Assembly (NCBI RefSeq): GCF_005146945.1
Contig: NZ_SWMS01000003.1
Span: forward strand, 186,001-250,000
Direction: 5' to 3'
DNA length: 64,000 bases
Source: Prauserella endophytica
Lineage (GTDB): Bacteria > Actinomycetota > Actinomycetes > Mycobacteriales > Pseudonocardiaceae
The notes under the pieces are model-generated. The model was given only the letters and a program-made list of their open reading frames with translations. It had not been told where the DNA came from and ran no database searches. The position numbers were made by a program, and so were the translations under genes. Positions 1 to 8,283 of the stretch are shown here, in pieces (the stretch's first letter is position 1; each line of letters opens with the position of its first letter).

Positions 1-201
1 GGGCGCGGGCCGGTCAGGACCACAGTGGACCTGCTGATCCTGCGCGTGCGCGGGGTGCCCGGCCCGCTCGCGGAGCGGCAGCCGCAGCGCGCTGACGCTG
101 TCCGAAGGGGACCCGTCGATCCAGCTCCTCCGGCGCGATCACGATCGTGCTGTGGAGCGTCGTGGTGCCGGGGACACTCGCTCCCGCGGCGACGGCGTGG
201 T
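1..201. other. No gene recognised; space downstream of the response regulator
   Basis: I find no convincing coding region here. The plus-strand reading frames look like composition-driven open frames and have no recognisable motif or ribosome site. The stretch lies beyond the stop of the minus-strand response regulator. A 20-base element at 20-39 matches 29221-29240 in 18 of 20 positions (see findings). The left neighbour lies outside the window. Confidence 0.5.
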
Positions 202-888
202 TCAGGCGCCCGGAACGGACGTATCCGCAGAGCCCGGTCCGGTGAGCAGGCCGTGCTGCAGCGCGCGCAGCACGGCCCGCGTCCGGTCCCGCACGCCGAG
301 CTTCATGAGCAGGCTCGACACGTGGTTCTTCACCGTGCCCTCGGCAAGGTGCAGTGCCGCGGCGATCTCCCGGTTGGCGTAGCCGCCCGCCAGCAGCCGC
401 AGGATCTCCAGCTCCCGGGTGGTCAGCGGCTGCGGCGGAGGGAGGTCGTCGATCTCCTCCTGCGGCGGCAGGTTGCCCGCGGCGCGCAGGAGGCGGTCGG
501 TGAGCGCGGGCTGGACCAGCGTGCCGCCCTCGGCCAGCGTGCGGATCGCGCCGATGAGCTGTTCGAGGGTCACGTCCTTGAGCAGGTAGCCGTGCGCGCC
601 CGCGCGCAGCGCGCTGAGCACCAGCTCGTCGTCATCGAACGTCGTCAGCACGAGCGCGGGCAGCGAACTGCCGCGGGCACGTAGCTCGCGCAGCGTGGAA
701 ATGCCGTCCCTGCCGGGCATCCGCAGATCCAGCAGCACCACGTCGGGCGGGGACTCCTCGATCACCGCGAGCGCTTCGTCGCCGTCGCCCGCCTCGCCGA
801 CGACGGTCACCTCGGGGGAAAGCTCCAGCAGGCTGCGGATGCCGTGCCGGACGATCGTCTGGTCATCGACCACGCACACGCGGATCAC
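202..888 (-). CDS. NarL/LuxR-family response regulator
   Basis: DNA-binding response regulator of 228 residues and cognate partner of the kinase just upstream. The N-terminal receiver domain (residues 1-120) shows the acidic pocket (VVDDQ), the phospho-acceptor Asp54 in LLDLRMPG, the conserved Thr in LTTFDD and the Lys in YLLKDV. A LuxR-type helix-turn-helix lies at about 160-220 (TTRELEILRLLA, then EGTVKNHVSSL). The start is the GTG at 888, whose GTGA overlaps the kinase stop by four bases and implies translational coupling. The likely target is the ABC exporter transcribed away at 2131. A palindrome at 2036-2068 is a candidate binding site. Family assignment is secure; the signal and target are inferred. 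Confidence 0.95.
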   Translation of the reverse strand: MIRVCVVDDQTIVRHGIRSLLELSPEVTVVGEAGDGDEALAVIEESPPDVVLLDLRMPGRDGISTLRELRARGSSLPALVLTTFDDDELVLSALRAGAHGYLLKDVTLEQLIGAIRTLAEGGTLVQPALTDRLLRAAGNLPPQEEIDDLPPPQPLTTRELEILRLLAGGYANREIAAALHLAEGTVKNHVSSLLMKLGVRDRTRAVLRALQHGLLTGPGSADTSVPGA

Positions 889-1997
889 GGCGCCGGCACC
901 GTCGCGTCGACGCGGAAACCGGGTCTGCTCTCGAAGCTCACGCGTCCACCGAGCTGCTCGACGCGCTCGCGCACGCCGGTGAGCCCGTTGCCGATCCGCA
1001 GCAGCTCCGCGCCGCGCCCGTCGTCCTCGGCGCGCAGCGTGATCTCGCCGGACTCGGCGCGGTCCACACGTAGCCACAGGTTCTCGGCCTCCGAGTGCCG
1101 GATCGCGTTGGTGACCACCTCCTGCACGCAGCGAATGAGCGTCACGGCGCACTCCTCGTCGGGCTCGATGTCGTCGGCGACGCTCAGGTGAACGCGTGGC
1201 CGCGGCAGGTCCGCGACGATCTCGGCGAGCGCCTCGCGTAGCCGGGGCGGGCGCGACCGCAGCTCGCCGACGGCCGTGCGGACGTCGCCCAGCAGTTCCC
1301 TGGCGAGTCCTCGAGCCCGCAGGACGTGCTCGGCCGCGGCGTCGCCCCGGTGGTGGGAGGCGACCTCCAGCTCCAGCACGAGCGCGGTGAGCTGGTGGCC
1401 CAGCAGATCGTGCAGCTCGCGGGCGATGCGCAGCCGCTCCCTCGACCGGCTCGACTCCGCGAGCAGCGCGGTCGCCGCCCGCAGCTCCGTGTTGGCCACC
1501 GCCAGCCGTTCGCGGGCGGTCCGCTCGCGCCGTTCGCTCCACACCGCCCACACCGAGCACGTCTGCAGCGCGGCGTAGACCAGCGAGGTCAGCGCGACAT
1601 CGGGGAACGGGCCGCCCGCGACCACGACGGCGAGTGCCACCACGCCGGTGTTGGCCGCGAGGAACGCGGCGGTGAGCCGCCGGGACGCCAGCGTCGCCGC
1701 GCACGCGGTGACGAACACGAGCAGGATCGGCGTGAACCCGGCGCGTGCGGCGAGCAGAACGGTGCCGGCCGCGCACAGCGCGAGCGGCACGAGCACGATG
1801 ACCGGCCGCCTGGCGAAGCCCGCGAAGATCAGCCCCAGCAGGGCCAGGTAGCCGAGGTAGCAGGCCCACCACGCCCAGGCCGGGCCCGTGGTCGCGGTGG
1901 CGTCGCCGAACAGGTCGATCACCACGGGAACCGCGACGAGCAGGGACACGGCGACCAGGCTCGCCGCCGTCCAGATCTCGAGCCGTGACTCGCTCAT
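885..1997 (-). CDS. DesK/NarX-type sensor histidine kinase
   Basis: Membrane histidine kinase of 370 residues. Residues 10-150 hold about five to six hydrophobic segments and no obvious extracellular sensor domain, so it probably senses within or at the membrane. A HisKA_3 dimerisation helix follows with phospho-acceptor His196 (RELHDLLGHQ). The C-terminal HATPase_c domain has an N box near NAIRHSEAE and G boxes DDGRGAE and GNGLTGVRERV. It precedes and overlaps its response regulator by GTGA. Similar kinase-regulator pairs beside ABC-2 exporters often respond to envelope stress or drugs; that role is inference here. Confidence 0.94.
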   Translation of the reverse strand: MSESRLEIWTAASLVAVSLLVAVPVVIDLFGDATATTGPAWAWWACYLGYLALLGLIFAGFARRPVIVLVPLALCAAGTVLLAARAGFTPILLVFVTACAATLASRRLTAAFLAANTGVVALAVVVAGGPFPDVALTSLVYAALQTCSVWAVWSERRERTARERLAVANTELRAATALLAESSRSRERLRIARELHDLLGHQLTALVLELEVASHHRGDAAAEHVLRARGLARELLGDVRTAVGELRSRPPRLREALAEIVADLPRPRVHLSVADDIEPDEECAVTLIRCVQEVVTNAIRHSEAENLWLRVDRAESGEITLRAEDDGRGAELLRIGNGLTGVRERVEQLGGRVSFESRPGFRVDATVPAP

Positions 1998-2035
1998 CGC
2001 CCCAGGCTACGCAGCGCGCCCGGCGGTGACCCGTG

Positions 2036-2068
2036 CCGGAAGTCATGGTCGCCGATCATGACCTCTGG
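2036..2068. promoter_or_regulatory. Imperfect palindrome in the kinase/ABC divergent promoter region
   Basis: Left arm CCGGAAGTCATG (2036-2047) and right arm CATGACCTCTGG (2057-2068) are reverse complements at 10 of 12 positions, separated by nine bases. It lies 62 bases upstream of the ABC ATPase start and 38 bases upstream of the kinase start. NarL-family regulators commonly bind such inverted repeats, so this is a plausible autoregulatory and target operator. Binding is inferred only. Confidence 0.45.
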
Positions 2069-2130
2069 CACCTGCACTGGGCGGGCCGCCCTGCCTACCT
2101 TCTGCGGCACGACGGCAGAGCGGAGGAGAC

Positions 2131-3051
2131 ATGGCCGTGATCGAGATCGACGGCGTGCGAAAACGGTACGGCGCCACGGTGGCCGCCGACGACGTCAGCC
2201 TCACCGTGGAGCGCGGGGAGATCTTCGGGCTGCTGGGCCCGAACGGCGCGGGCAAGACCACACTGGTCGAGTGCGTCTCGGGGCTGCGCAAGCCCGACGC
2301 GGGCAGGATCCGGGTGTTCGGGCTCGACCCTCGGCGCGACCGGGCCCGGCTCCGGCAGGTGCTGGGCGTGCAGCTGCAGCAGGGGTACTTGCCGGAGGCA
2401 CTGCGGGTCGGCGAGGCGGTGACCCTCTACCGATCCTTCTACCGCGACGGAGCCGACCCCCGGCGGCTCGTGGCCGACCTCGGGCTCGGGGAGCAGTGGG
2501 ACAGCCCGTTCGGGAAGCTCTCCGGCGGGCAGGCGCAGCGGCTCTCGATCGCGCTCGCACTCGTGGGCAGGCCCAGGATCGCCGTGCTCGACGAGCTGAG
2601 CACCGGCCTCGATCCGCATGGCCGCAGGAACATCTGGGAGATCGTCGAGCGCATCCGCGACACGGGTGTGACGGTTGTGCTCGTCAGTCACCTCCTCGAG
2701 GAGGTGCACCGGTTGTGCGACCGGGTCGCCGTGCTCGATCGCGGCCGGGTCGTGGCCCTCGACACCCCGGACGCGCTCGTGGCCAGTGAGGGCGGAGGGC
2801 AGCGGATCCGGCTGCGGGTGAGCGAGCCGCTCGACCTGGCCGTGCTGGAGGCACTGCCCGGCGTCACCGGAGTGCGGGAGGACGACGGCGAGCTCGTGGT
2901 GAGCGGAACGCGCGAGGCGCTTCCCGTCGTCACCGCGGAGCTGGTCCGCAGGTCGGTGACGATCACCGCGCTGCGGCTGGAGGAAGCCACCCTCGACGAC
3001 GCCTATCTCGCGATCACCGGCCGCGCGACCGAGGAGAACCCCCATGACTGA
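2131..3051 (+). CDS. ABC-2 exporter ATP-binding protein
   Basis: ATPase subunit of 306 residues, probably driving export of a drug or lipid with the permease that follows. The nucleotide-binding domain has Walker A GPNGAGKTT (36-44), the signature LSGGQAQR, Walker B IAVLDELSTGLDP, where the usual LDEP is LDEL, and a switch His in LVSHLLEEV. The C-terminal part resembles the accessory domain of DrrA/CcmA-like exporters. An AGGAGA ribosome site precedes the ATG. It overlaps the permease start by eight bases. Regulation by the adjacent two-component system is likely from position; the substrate is unknown. Confidence 0.93.
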   Translation: MAVIEIDGVRKRYGATVAADDVSLTVERGEIFGLLGPNGAGKTTLVECVSGLRKPDAGRIRVFGLDPRRDRARLRQVLGVQLQQGYLPEALRVGEAVTLYRSFYRDGADPRRLVADLGLGEQWDSPFGKLSGGQAQRLSIALALVGRPRIAVLDELSTGLDPHGRRNIWEIVERIRDTGVTVVLVSHLLEEVHRLCDRVAVLDRGRVVALDTPDALVASEGGGQRIRLRVSEPLDLAVLEALPGVTGVREDDGELVVSGTREALPVVTAELVRRSVTITALRLEEATLDDAYLAITGRATEENPHD

Positions 3052-3817
3052 GCCGATCATCGCCGCGCGTCCCGGCCCCGCCGCGTGGGCGAGGCTGACG
3101 CTCACCGAGGCGAAACTCGTCGCCAGGGACACCGCGGGTCTCGTGGTGCCGTTCGGCCTGCCGATGCTGATCATGGTGATGAACGGGCTCGGAGCCGACC
3201 GCACGCCCGTTCCCGCGTTCGGCGGGCTGCCCGCGCTCGACGCCTACATCGTGCCGATGACGATCGCGATGGTGGTGGCGCTCATCGGCATCGTGAACAT
3301 GCCGTCGTTCCTGGCGGCCTACCGCACCACCGGGGTGCTGCGCAGGCTCTCGGTGACGCCGGCGCATCCGGTGCTCGTGCTCGTCGCGCAGGCGGTGGTG
3401 AGCCTGGTGCAGACGGTGCTCGGGGTGGCGCTGGCGCTCGCGCTCGCGCGGTTGTCGTTCGACCTCACCGTCCCGCGCTCGCTCGCCGGCGCGATTGGCG
3501 TGTTCCTGCTGACGGTCGCCGCGATGTACGCCGTCGGCATGCTCGTCGCGGCGATCGCCCCGACGGTCAACGCCGCCGTCGCGATCGGACTGGCGCTGTT
3601 CTTCGGGTTCCTCGCGATGGGCGGAGGCTTCGGCGGCCGGGAGCACCTTCCCGGCTGGCTCGCCGACGCGGGCGCGTACCTGCCCTTCGGCGCGGCGCTC
3701 GACCTGCTGGGCGACTGCTGGGCCGGACTGACGCCCGAGCCGGGACAGCTCCTCGCGCTCGCGGTGACCACGGTGCTCTCCGGGGCCGCTGCCGCCTGGT
3801 TGTTCCGCTGGGACTGA
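3044..3817 (+). CDS. ABC-2 type permease
   Basis: Integral membrane permease of 257 residues with six predicted hydrophobic segments and the typical ABC-2 layout, including the segment SFLAAYRTTGVLRRLSVTPA before a transmembrane helix, which matches the coupling region of DrrB-like permeases. It overlaps the ATPase gene by eight bases and has the ribosome site GAGGAG inside the upstream gene, so the two are cotranslated. It should form a homodimer with two ATPase subunits. The exported substrate cannot be read from sequence. Confidence 0.92.
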   Translation: MTEPIIAARPGPAAWARLTLTEAKLVARDTAGLVVPFGLPMLIMVMNGLGADRTPVPAFGGLPALDAYIVPMTIAMVVALIGIVNMPSFLAAYRTTGVLRRLSVTPAHPVLVLVAQAVVSLVQTVLGVALALALARLSFDLTVPRSLAGAIGVFLLTVAAMYAVGMLVAAIAPTVNAAVAIGLALFFGFLAMGGGFGGREHLPGWLADAGAYLPFGAALDLLGDCWAGLTPEPGQLLALAVTTVLSGAAAAWLFRWD

Positions 3818-3822
3818 GTGAC

Positions 3823-4779
3823 TCAGGCCGGGGCGCCGGTCCGCTGGAAGGCGGCGCGGTAGGCGTTCGGGTTGGTGCCGACGATCCGTTTGAAGCGGTC
3901 GCGGAACGCGGTGGGGGAGCCGAAACCGACCTGCGTGGCGACGCGGTCGACGGGATGGGTGGTGGCCTCCAGCAGGTGCTGGGCCTGCCGGATGCGCGCC
4001 CGCAGCAGCCACTGCAGCGGGGTGGTGCCGATCTGCTCACGGAAGCGGCGGTTGAGTGTGCGGGTGCTCATCCCCGCCTCCGCGGCGATGTCGTCGAGCG
4101 TGAGGTGCCGCGCCGCGTTGTCCTCGAGCCAGGCCAGCAGCGGCTCGAGTGTCGCGCCGCGGGGCATCGGCGGCTGGTCGTGGACGATGAACTGCGCCTG
4201 CCCGCCCTCGCGTTCGAGCGGCATCACCGAGAGCCTGGCGGCGTCGGCGGCTACGGCGGAGCCGTAGTCCCGGCGGATCAGGTGCAGGCACAGGTCGAGT
4301 CCCGCCGCCGCTCCGGCCGACGTGAGGAACTGTCCATTGTCGACGTACAGCACGTCGGGGTCGACCGCGATCTCGGGGTACCACCGAGCGAGCGTGCTCG
4401 CGGCGGCCCAGTGCGTGGTGGCCCGGTGCCCGTCGAGCAGGCCCGTGGCGGCGAGGATGAACGCGCCCGTGCAGATCGAGGCGATCCGCGTGCCGAGGGC
4501 GGCGGAACGCCGCAACGCGTCCAGCACCGGTTCCGGCACCGGGCGCGCCGGGTCGGCGCAGCCGGGCAGGATGATCGTGTCCGCATCGGTGAGCGCGTCG
4601 AGTCCCCACGGCGCCCGCAGGGCGAACGTGCCCGCGTCGACCTCCGGCGTGACGCCGCAGACCCGCACCCGGTACGCCTGCCGACCGTCGGGCAGCCGGG
4701 TGCGGGTGAACACCTCGATCGGCGTGGACAGGTCGAAGGGAACCACCGTGTCCAGCGCGAGGACAGCCACCGTGTGCAT
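3823..4779 (-). CDS. GlxA-family AraC-type transcriptional regulator
   Basis: Regulator of 318 residues with an N-terminal DJ-1/PfpI-like domain (about 1-170; ILPGCAD and ICTGAFILAATGLLDG, carrying the Cys position of the nucleophile elbow) and a C-terminal AraC helix-turn-helix pair (about 215-310; MSTRTLNRRFREQIGTTP and VGFGSPTAFRDRFKRIVG). The ATG at 4779 begins MHTVAVLALD, the normal family start; longer open frames upstream lack support. It ends six bases from the permease stop (convergent). The family often controls amide, amine or antibiotic-resistance genes. The target here is unknown, though the divergent small membrane genes are candidates. Confidence 0.92.
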   Translation of the reverse strand: MHTVAVLALDTVVPFDLSTPIEVFTRTRLPDGRQAYRVRVCGVTPEVDAGTFALRAPWGLDALTDADTIILPGCADPARPVPEPVLDALRRSAALGTRIASICTGAFILAATGLLDGHRATTHWAAASTLARWYPEIAVDPDVLYVDNGQFLTSAGAAAGLDLCLHLIRRDYGSAVAADAARLSVMPLEREGGQAQFIVHDQPPMPRGATLEPLLAWLEDNAARHLTLDDIAAEAGMSTRTLNRRFREQIGTTPLQWLLRARIRQAQHLLEATTHPVDRVATQVGFGSPTAFRDRFKRIVGTNPNAYRAAFQRTGAPA

Positions 4780-4930
4780 GGCGAAACGGTAACCGACCGC
4801 CTGATTCCGGCCAAGGCTGTGACCGGCTGGGATGAGCGCCACGGCGCAGGTTGGGTGTTGGCGAGAATCCGTTGGAACGTGGCCATCGAGCCGCTTCTCG
4901 TGATCAACCGGCGCCGTTACGGTCGGCCGC

Positions 4931-5392
4931 GTGACCAAGTTCCTCCTCGCGGTCCACGTGCTGGCCGCGATCATCGCGATCGGCCCGGTGACGGTGGCCG
5001 CGAGCATGTTCCCCGCCGTCGCGCGGCGCGCGGCGTCCGGCAGTCCCCGTGAGCTGACGGTGCTGCGCACGCTGCACCGCATCTGCCGCGTCTACGCCAT
5101 GGTCGGGATCGTCGTCCCGGTGTTCGGTCTCGCCACGGCGAGCAGTCTCGGGGTGCTGGGCGACGCGTGGCTGATCGTGTCCATGGCGCTCACGGCGTGC
5201 GCGGCGGCGGTGCTCGTGCTGTTGGTGCTGCCCCGCCAGGAAGGGTTGCTCGGCGGGCTCTCGAAGGAACCCGCCGAGCACGATGCCCGGACGCCCGCGC
5301 GGCTCGCGATGTACACCGGCATGTTCAACCTGCTGTGGGCCGCGGTGACGGTGCTGATGATCGTGCGACCCGGTTCCACGACGGGAGCGTGA
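4931..5392 (+). CDS. DUF2269-like integral membrane protein
   Basis: Small membrane protein of 153 residues with four hydrophobic helices. The N-terminus (FLLAVHVLAAIIAIGPVTV) matches the DUF2269 pattern of predicted integral membrane proteins, with His8 in the first helix. It starts at a GTG 151 bases from the divergent AraC-type gene, so it may be that regulator's target. It overlaps the next gene through GTGA. Its function is unknown; assignment to the family is by motif memory and moderately sure. Confidence 0.75.
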   Translation: MTKFLLAVHVLAAIIAIGPVTVAASMFPAVARRAASGSPRELTVLRTLHRICRVYAMVGIVVPVFGLATASSLGVLGDAWLIVSMALTACAAAVLVLLVLPRQEGLLGGLSKEPAEHDARTPARLAMYTGMFNLLWAAVTVLMIVRPGSTTGA

Positions 5393-5694
5393 CGGTGGGT
5401 TCCCGGCGGATGCTGCGCATCGCCGCGGCCGTGGAGGCGGGCTCGCTCGCCGTGTTGCTGCTCAACCTCCTCACCGCGCACTGGGAACCGGTGTCCTCCG
5501 TGACCGGCCCCGTGCACGGCTGCGCCTACCTGTTCGTGGTCGTCCTCGCGTTCCGGGGCGACCGGCGGGCCGCCACGCGCATCGCGTCGCTGGTGCCCGG
5601 AATCGGCGGCCTGCTCGTGCTCAGGACGGTGGGGCCGCGGGCTCGAAGGCCAGCGGAACCGACCTCGTGCCCCATTCCGCCCAGCGAGCCATGA
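5389..5694 (+). CDS. DUF3817-like small membrane protein
   Basis: Membrane protein of 101 residues starting at the GTG that overlaps the previous stop by four bases. Three hydrophobic helices and a central GPVHGCAYLFVVV segment resemble DUF3817 proteins. The hydrophobic domain ends near residue 82. The remaining basic tail runs 74 bases antisense into the convergent P450 gene, an unusually long tail-to-tail overlap. Function is unknown; it is probably coexpressed with the DUF2269-like gene. Confidence 0.68.
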   Translation: MTVGSRRMLRIAAAVEAGSLAVLLLNLLTAHWEPVSSVTGPVHGCAYLFVVVLAFRGDRRAATRIASLVPGIGGLLVLRTVGPRARRPAEPTSCPIPPSEP

Positions 5695-6835
5695 GGATCT
5701 CGCCCGCCACGTGGAAGTCCGTGGTGCGCGTCAGCAACTCCTCCAGGGTGACCCGCAGCATCATCCGCGCCAGCGGGGCGCCAGGGCAGGCGTGGATTCC
5801 CGCCCCGAACGGGATCGCCTCGCGGAGGTTGGGCCGGTCGAGCACGAAGTTCTCGCCGTCCTCGAACACGCTCTCGTCGCGGTTCGCGGAGGTATAGACC
5901 AGTGCGATCGGCTCGTCCTTGCGGATGAGCCGCCCTCCGATCACCACGTCGCGCCTCGCCGTGCGGGACATGCCGCGGTACGGCGTGTAGAGCCGCAGGT
6001 ACTCGTCGACGGCGCCGGGGATCCGCTCCGGGGCGCTCCGCAGGAGGCGTTGCAGGTCCTTGTGCTCTGCGAGGTGCGCGAGCATCGTGCCGATGAAGAC
6101 GCTCGGCGCGACCATGCCGGTGACGAGCAGCTGGCGGACGCAGCCGAGCACCATGTCGTCCGGCAGTGGCTCGCCGCCGGGGCGGGCCGCGAGCAGCGCC
6201 GTGGTGAGGTCGTCGCCGGGGTCGAGCGCGGCGTCGCGCCGGTGGTCGATCACCTCGGCGGCGATGTCGTAGAGCAGCCTGCTGCTGCGCTTCACCTCCT
6301 CGTCGTCGACCACCTGGATGGCCCGCACGTACTCCGCGCTGATCTGCTCGATCCGTTCGGCCAGGTGCAGTGGCAGGTGGAAGAAGTCGGCGAAGACGTG
6401 TGCGGGGAAGACGCGGGCGTAATCGGCCGAGATGTCGGACTCACCCCGGGCGACGAGCTCGCCGAGCAGGCGCCCGGCGTGGCCGCGCACGGCGGGTTCC
6501 AGCGCGGTCATCCTGCCCCTGGTGAAGAACCGGTTGATGACGCGGCGGTAGTCGGTGTGTTCGGGCGGGTCGAGGTGCAGGGGCGGACGGCGCCCGGTGA
6601 AGGCGAACTTCGGTACCACGTTCTGCACGCTGGTGGTGAACGTGTCGCTGTCGGAGAGAACGGCGGTGACGTCGGCGTGCCGGAACAGGGCCCAGAAGCC
6701 GCCGTAGGTCTGGCTGCGGGCCACCGGGCAGCGCCCGCGCAGTTCGCGGTAGGTCTCGTGCGCGCTCGTGAAGGTCTCCTCGGCGAGCGGGTCGAAGTCG
6801 TGCTCGTCCGGCTGGGCCGGCCTCGGTGCGGTCAT
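5621..6835 (-). CDS. Cytochrome P450 with an atypical I helix
   Basis: Soluble bacterial P450 of 404 residues. The haem loop FGAGIHACPGAPLAR puts the thiolate ligand at Cys350. The K-helix ExxR is E278-YL-R281, and HLDPPEHTDYRRV is the usual C-helix region. The I helix reads VTGMVAPSVFIG (238-249): the conserved acid and threonine of AGxET are Val242 and Ala243-Pro244. Such enzymes may use substrate groups for proton delivery or may not be ordinary monooxygenases. The ATG overlaps the transporter stop (ATGA), so the two are cotranslated under PaaX-type control. No ferredoxin or reductase gene is nearby. The substrate is unknown, perhaps the compound imported by the neighbour. Confidence 0.95.
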   Translation of the reverse strand: MTAPRPAQPDEHDFDPLAEETFTSAHETYRELRGRCPVARSQTYGGFWALFRHADVTAVLSDSDTFTTSVQNVVPKFAFTGRRPPLHLDPPEHTDYRRVINRFFTRGRMTALEPAVRGHAGRLLGELVARGESDISADYARVFPAHVFADFFHLPLHLAERIEQISAEYVRAIQVVDDEEVKRSSRLLYDIAAEVIDHRRDAALDPGDDLTTALLAARPGGEPLPDDMVLGCVRQLLVTGMVAPSVFIGTMLAHLAEHKDLQRLLRSAPERIPGAVDEYLRLYTPYRGMSRTARRDVVIGGRLIRKDEPIALVYTSANRDESVFEDGENFVLDRPNLREAIPFGAGIHACPGAPLARMMLRVTLEELLTRTTDFHVAGEILMARWAEWGTRSVPLAFEPAAPPS

Positions 6836-8178
6836 GCGCTCACTTCCGTGGTCGTCTGGTGTGGTTCCGGCGCGGGGGCGGTGGTGCGGCGCAGCAGGCG
6901 CCTGCCGACCGCGCACGCGGTGACGGCGGCGGCGACCAGGAGGGTCACGTACGCGGCCACCACCCACGAGGCTCCGCCCGCGGCCTCGACGAGGAGTCCG
7001 GCGACGAGCGGGGTGGTGCCGCCGAGGATCGCGTCGCTCGTCTTGAAGCTGAAGCCGGCGCCGGTGACGCGGTCGGCGGGCGGGAAGAGCAATACGTAGA
7101 TCGGCACCGACGAGATGACCATGCCGTTGACCGCGATCTGGCCGAGCGCGAGCGCGCTGATCACCACGGCGCTGCTGCCGCTGTCGAGCGCGGCGAAGAG
7201 CACCCACGCCACCACGGCGAGCGCGACGGCGCTGCACTGGTACAGGCGCGCGAGGCCGATGCGGTCGATGCGGGACAGCAGCACGAGGGCGGCGGCGACG
7301 GCGATGACCTGTGCCGTGGTCATGAAGCCGAGCATCGTGGAGCGGTCGAGCCCGGCGTGGTTCACCGCGTAGGACAGCGTGTAGGTGTTGAGCAGGTAGA
7401 TGCCGGTGACCGCGGCGCCGGCGAGGAAGAACACGAGCGCCATGGGCCTGCCGTTGTGGGTCAGCACGCGCCACAGGTCGTGTTTCGGTCGGATGCGGGT
7501 GGCGACCTCGGTGCGGAACACCGGCGACTCGTCCACGCCGAGGCGGATCCACAGGCCCACGGCCACGAGCACGGCGCTCACCAGGAACGGGACGCGCCAG
7601 CCCCACGAGAGGAACGCCGCTTCCGACAGGCCTGCCGAGAGCGGCAGCACTGTGAGCACACCGAGGATCGAGCCGATCGGGCCGCCGATGCCCACCATGC
7701 CGCCCCAGAAACCACGCCGGTGAGCGGGTGCGTGCTCGACGGCGAGAGTCGCGGCGCCGCCCCACTCGCCTCCGACGGCGAGCCCCTGTGCGAGGCGCAG
7801 CACGGTCAGCAGGACCGGTGCCGCGACGCCGATCGTCGCGTAGGTCGGCAGCAGGCCGATGCCGATCGTCGCGAACCCCATCAGCACGAGCGCGGAGACC
7901 ACGACGGTGCGCCGGCCGAACCGGTCGCCGACGCGCCCGAAAAGCAAGCCTCCCAACGGTTTAGCGAGGAAGCCGACGGCGAACGTGGTGAACGCGGCGA
8001 GCGTGCCCGCGGTGGGGCTGAGCGAGGGGAAGAACAGCTCGTTGATCACGAGCGCCGACATCGTGCCGTAGATGCCGAACTCGTAGTTGGCCAGGCAGGC
8101 GCCCATCGGGCCGGCGAGCAGGGCTCGCACGCCGGGGGAACGCCGTGCGGGGTGAGCGGGCGAGGCGGGAGTGGACAC
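6832..8178 (-). CDS. MHS-family major facilitator transporter
   Basis: Proton-coupled metabolite symporter of 448 residues with twelve hydrophobic helices. The N-terminal pattern (YEFGIYG, then GFLAKPLGGLLFGRVGDRFGRR) is characteristic of the metabolite:H+ symporter branch that includes shikimate, proline/betaine and aromatic-acid carriers. I chose the GTG at 8178 because GGAGG lies five bases upstream; a GTG at 8190 would add four residues but has no such site. It lies 93-105 bases downstream of the PaaX gene and overlaps the P450 by four bases. It probably imports an organic acid that the P450 then modifies (inference). Confidence 0.92.
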   Translation of the reverse strand: MSTPASPAHPARRSPGVRALLAGPMGACLANYEFGIYGTMSALVINELFFPSLSPTAGTLAAFTTFAVGFLAKPLGGLLFGRVGDRFGRRTVVVSALVLMGFATIGIGLLPTYATIGVAAPVLLTVLRLAQGLAVGGEWGGAATLAVEHAPAHRRGFWGGMVGIGGPIGSILGVLTVLPLSAGLSEAAFLSWGWRVPFLVSAVLVAVGLWIRLGVDESPVFRTEVATRIRPKHDLWRVLTHNGRPMALVFFLAGAAVTGIYLLNTYTLSYAVNHAGLDRSTMLGFMTTAQVIAVAAALVLLSRIDRIGLARLYQCSAVALAVVAWVLFAALDSGSSAVVISALALGQIAVNGMVISSVPIYVLLFPPADRVTGAGFSFKTSDAILGGTTPLVAGLLVEAAGGASWVVAAYVTLLVAAAVTACAVGRRLLRRTTAPAPEPHQTTTEVSA

Positions 8179-8251
8179 GACTGCCTCCACTTTGAGACAT
8201 CGGGTGACCGGTTGTGCGGGCCGGACGGATGAGCGAAAGGCTACACACTCG

Positions 8252-8265
8252 TGTCCGTAAGGACA
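8252..8265. promoter_or_regulatory. Inverted repeat between paaX-like gene and transporter
   Basis: TGTCC (8252-8256) and GGACA (8261-8265) form a perfect inverted repeat around GTAA. Outer partial arms ACTCG (8247-8251) and CGAGT lie beyond it, the right one shifted by four bases. It sits upstream of the transporter/P450 pair and just past the regulator stop codon, the right place for an operator. Factor identity (the PaaX-like protein) is inferred from proximity. Confidence 0.4.
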
Positions 8266-8283
8266 AGAACGAGTTGCCTATTG

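Noticed and set aside
202-2046. Apparent 614-residue protein ending in the response regulator
   Set aside because: The N-terminal 390 residues are the wrong frame of the kinase gene. The real regulator starts at the GTG at 888, coupled to the kinase stop.
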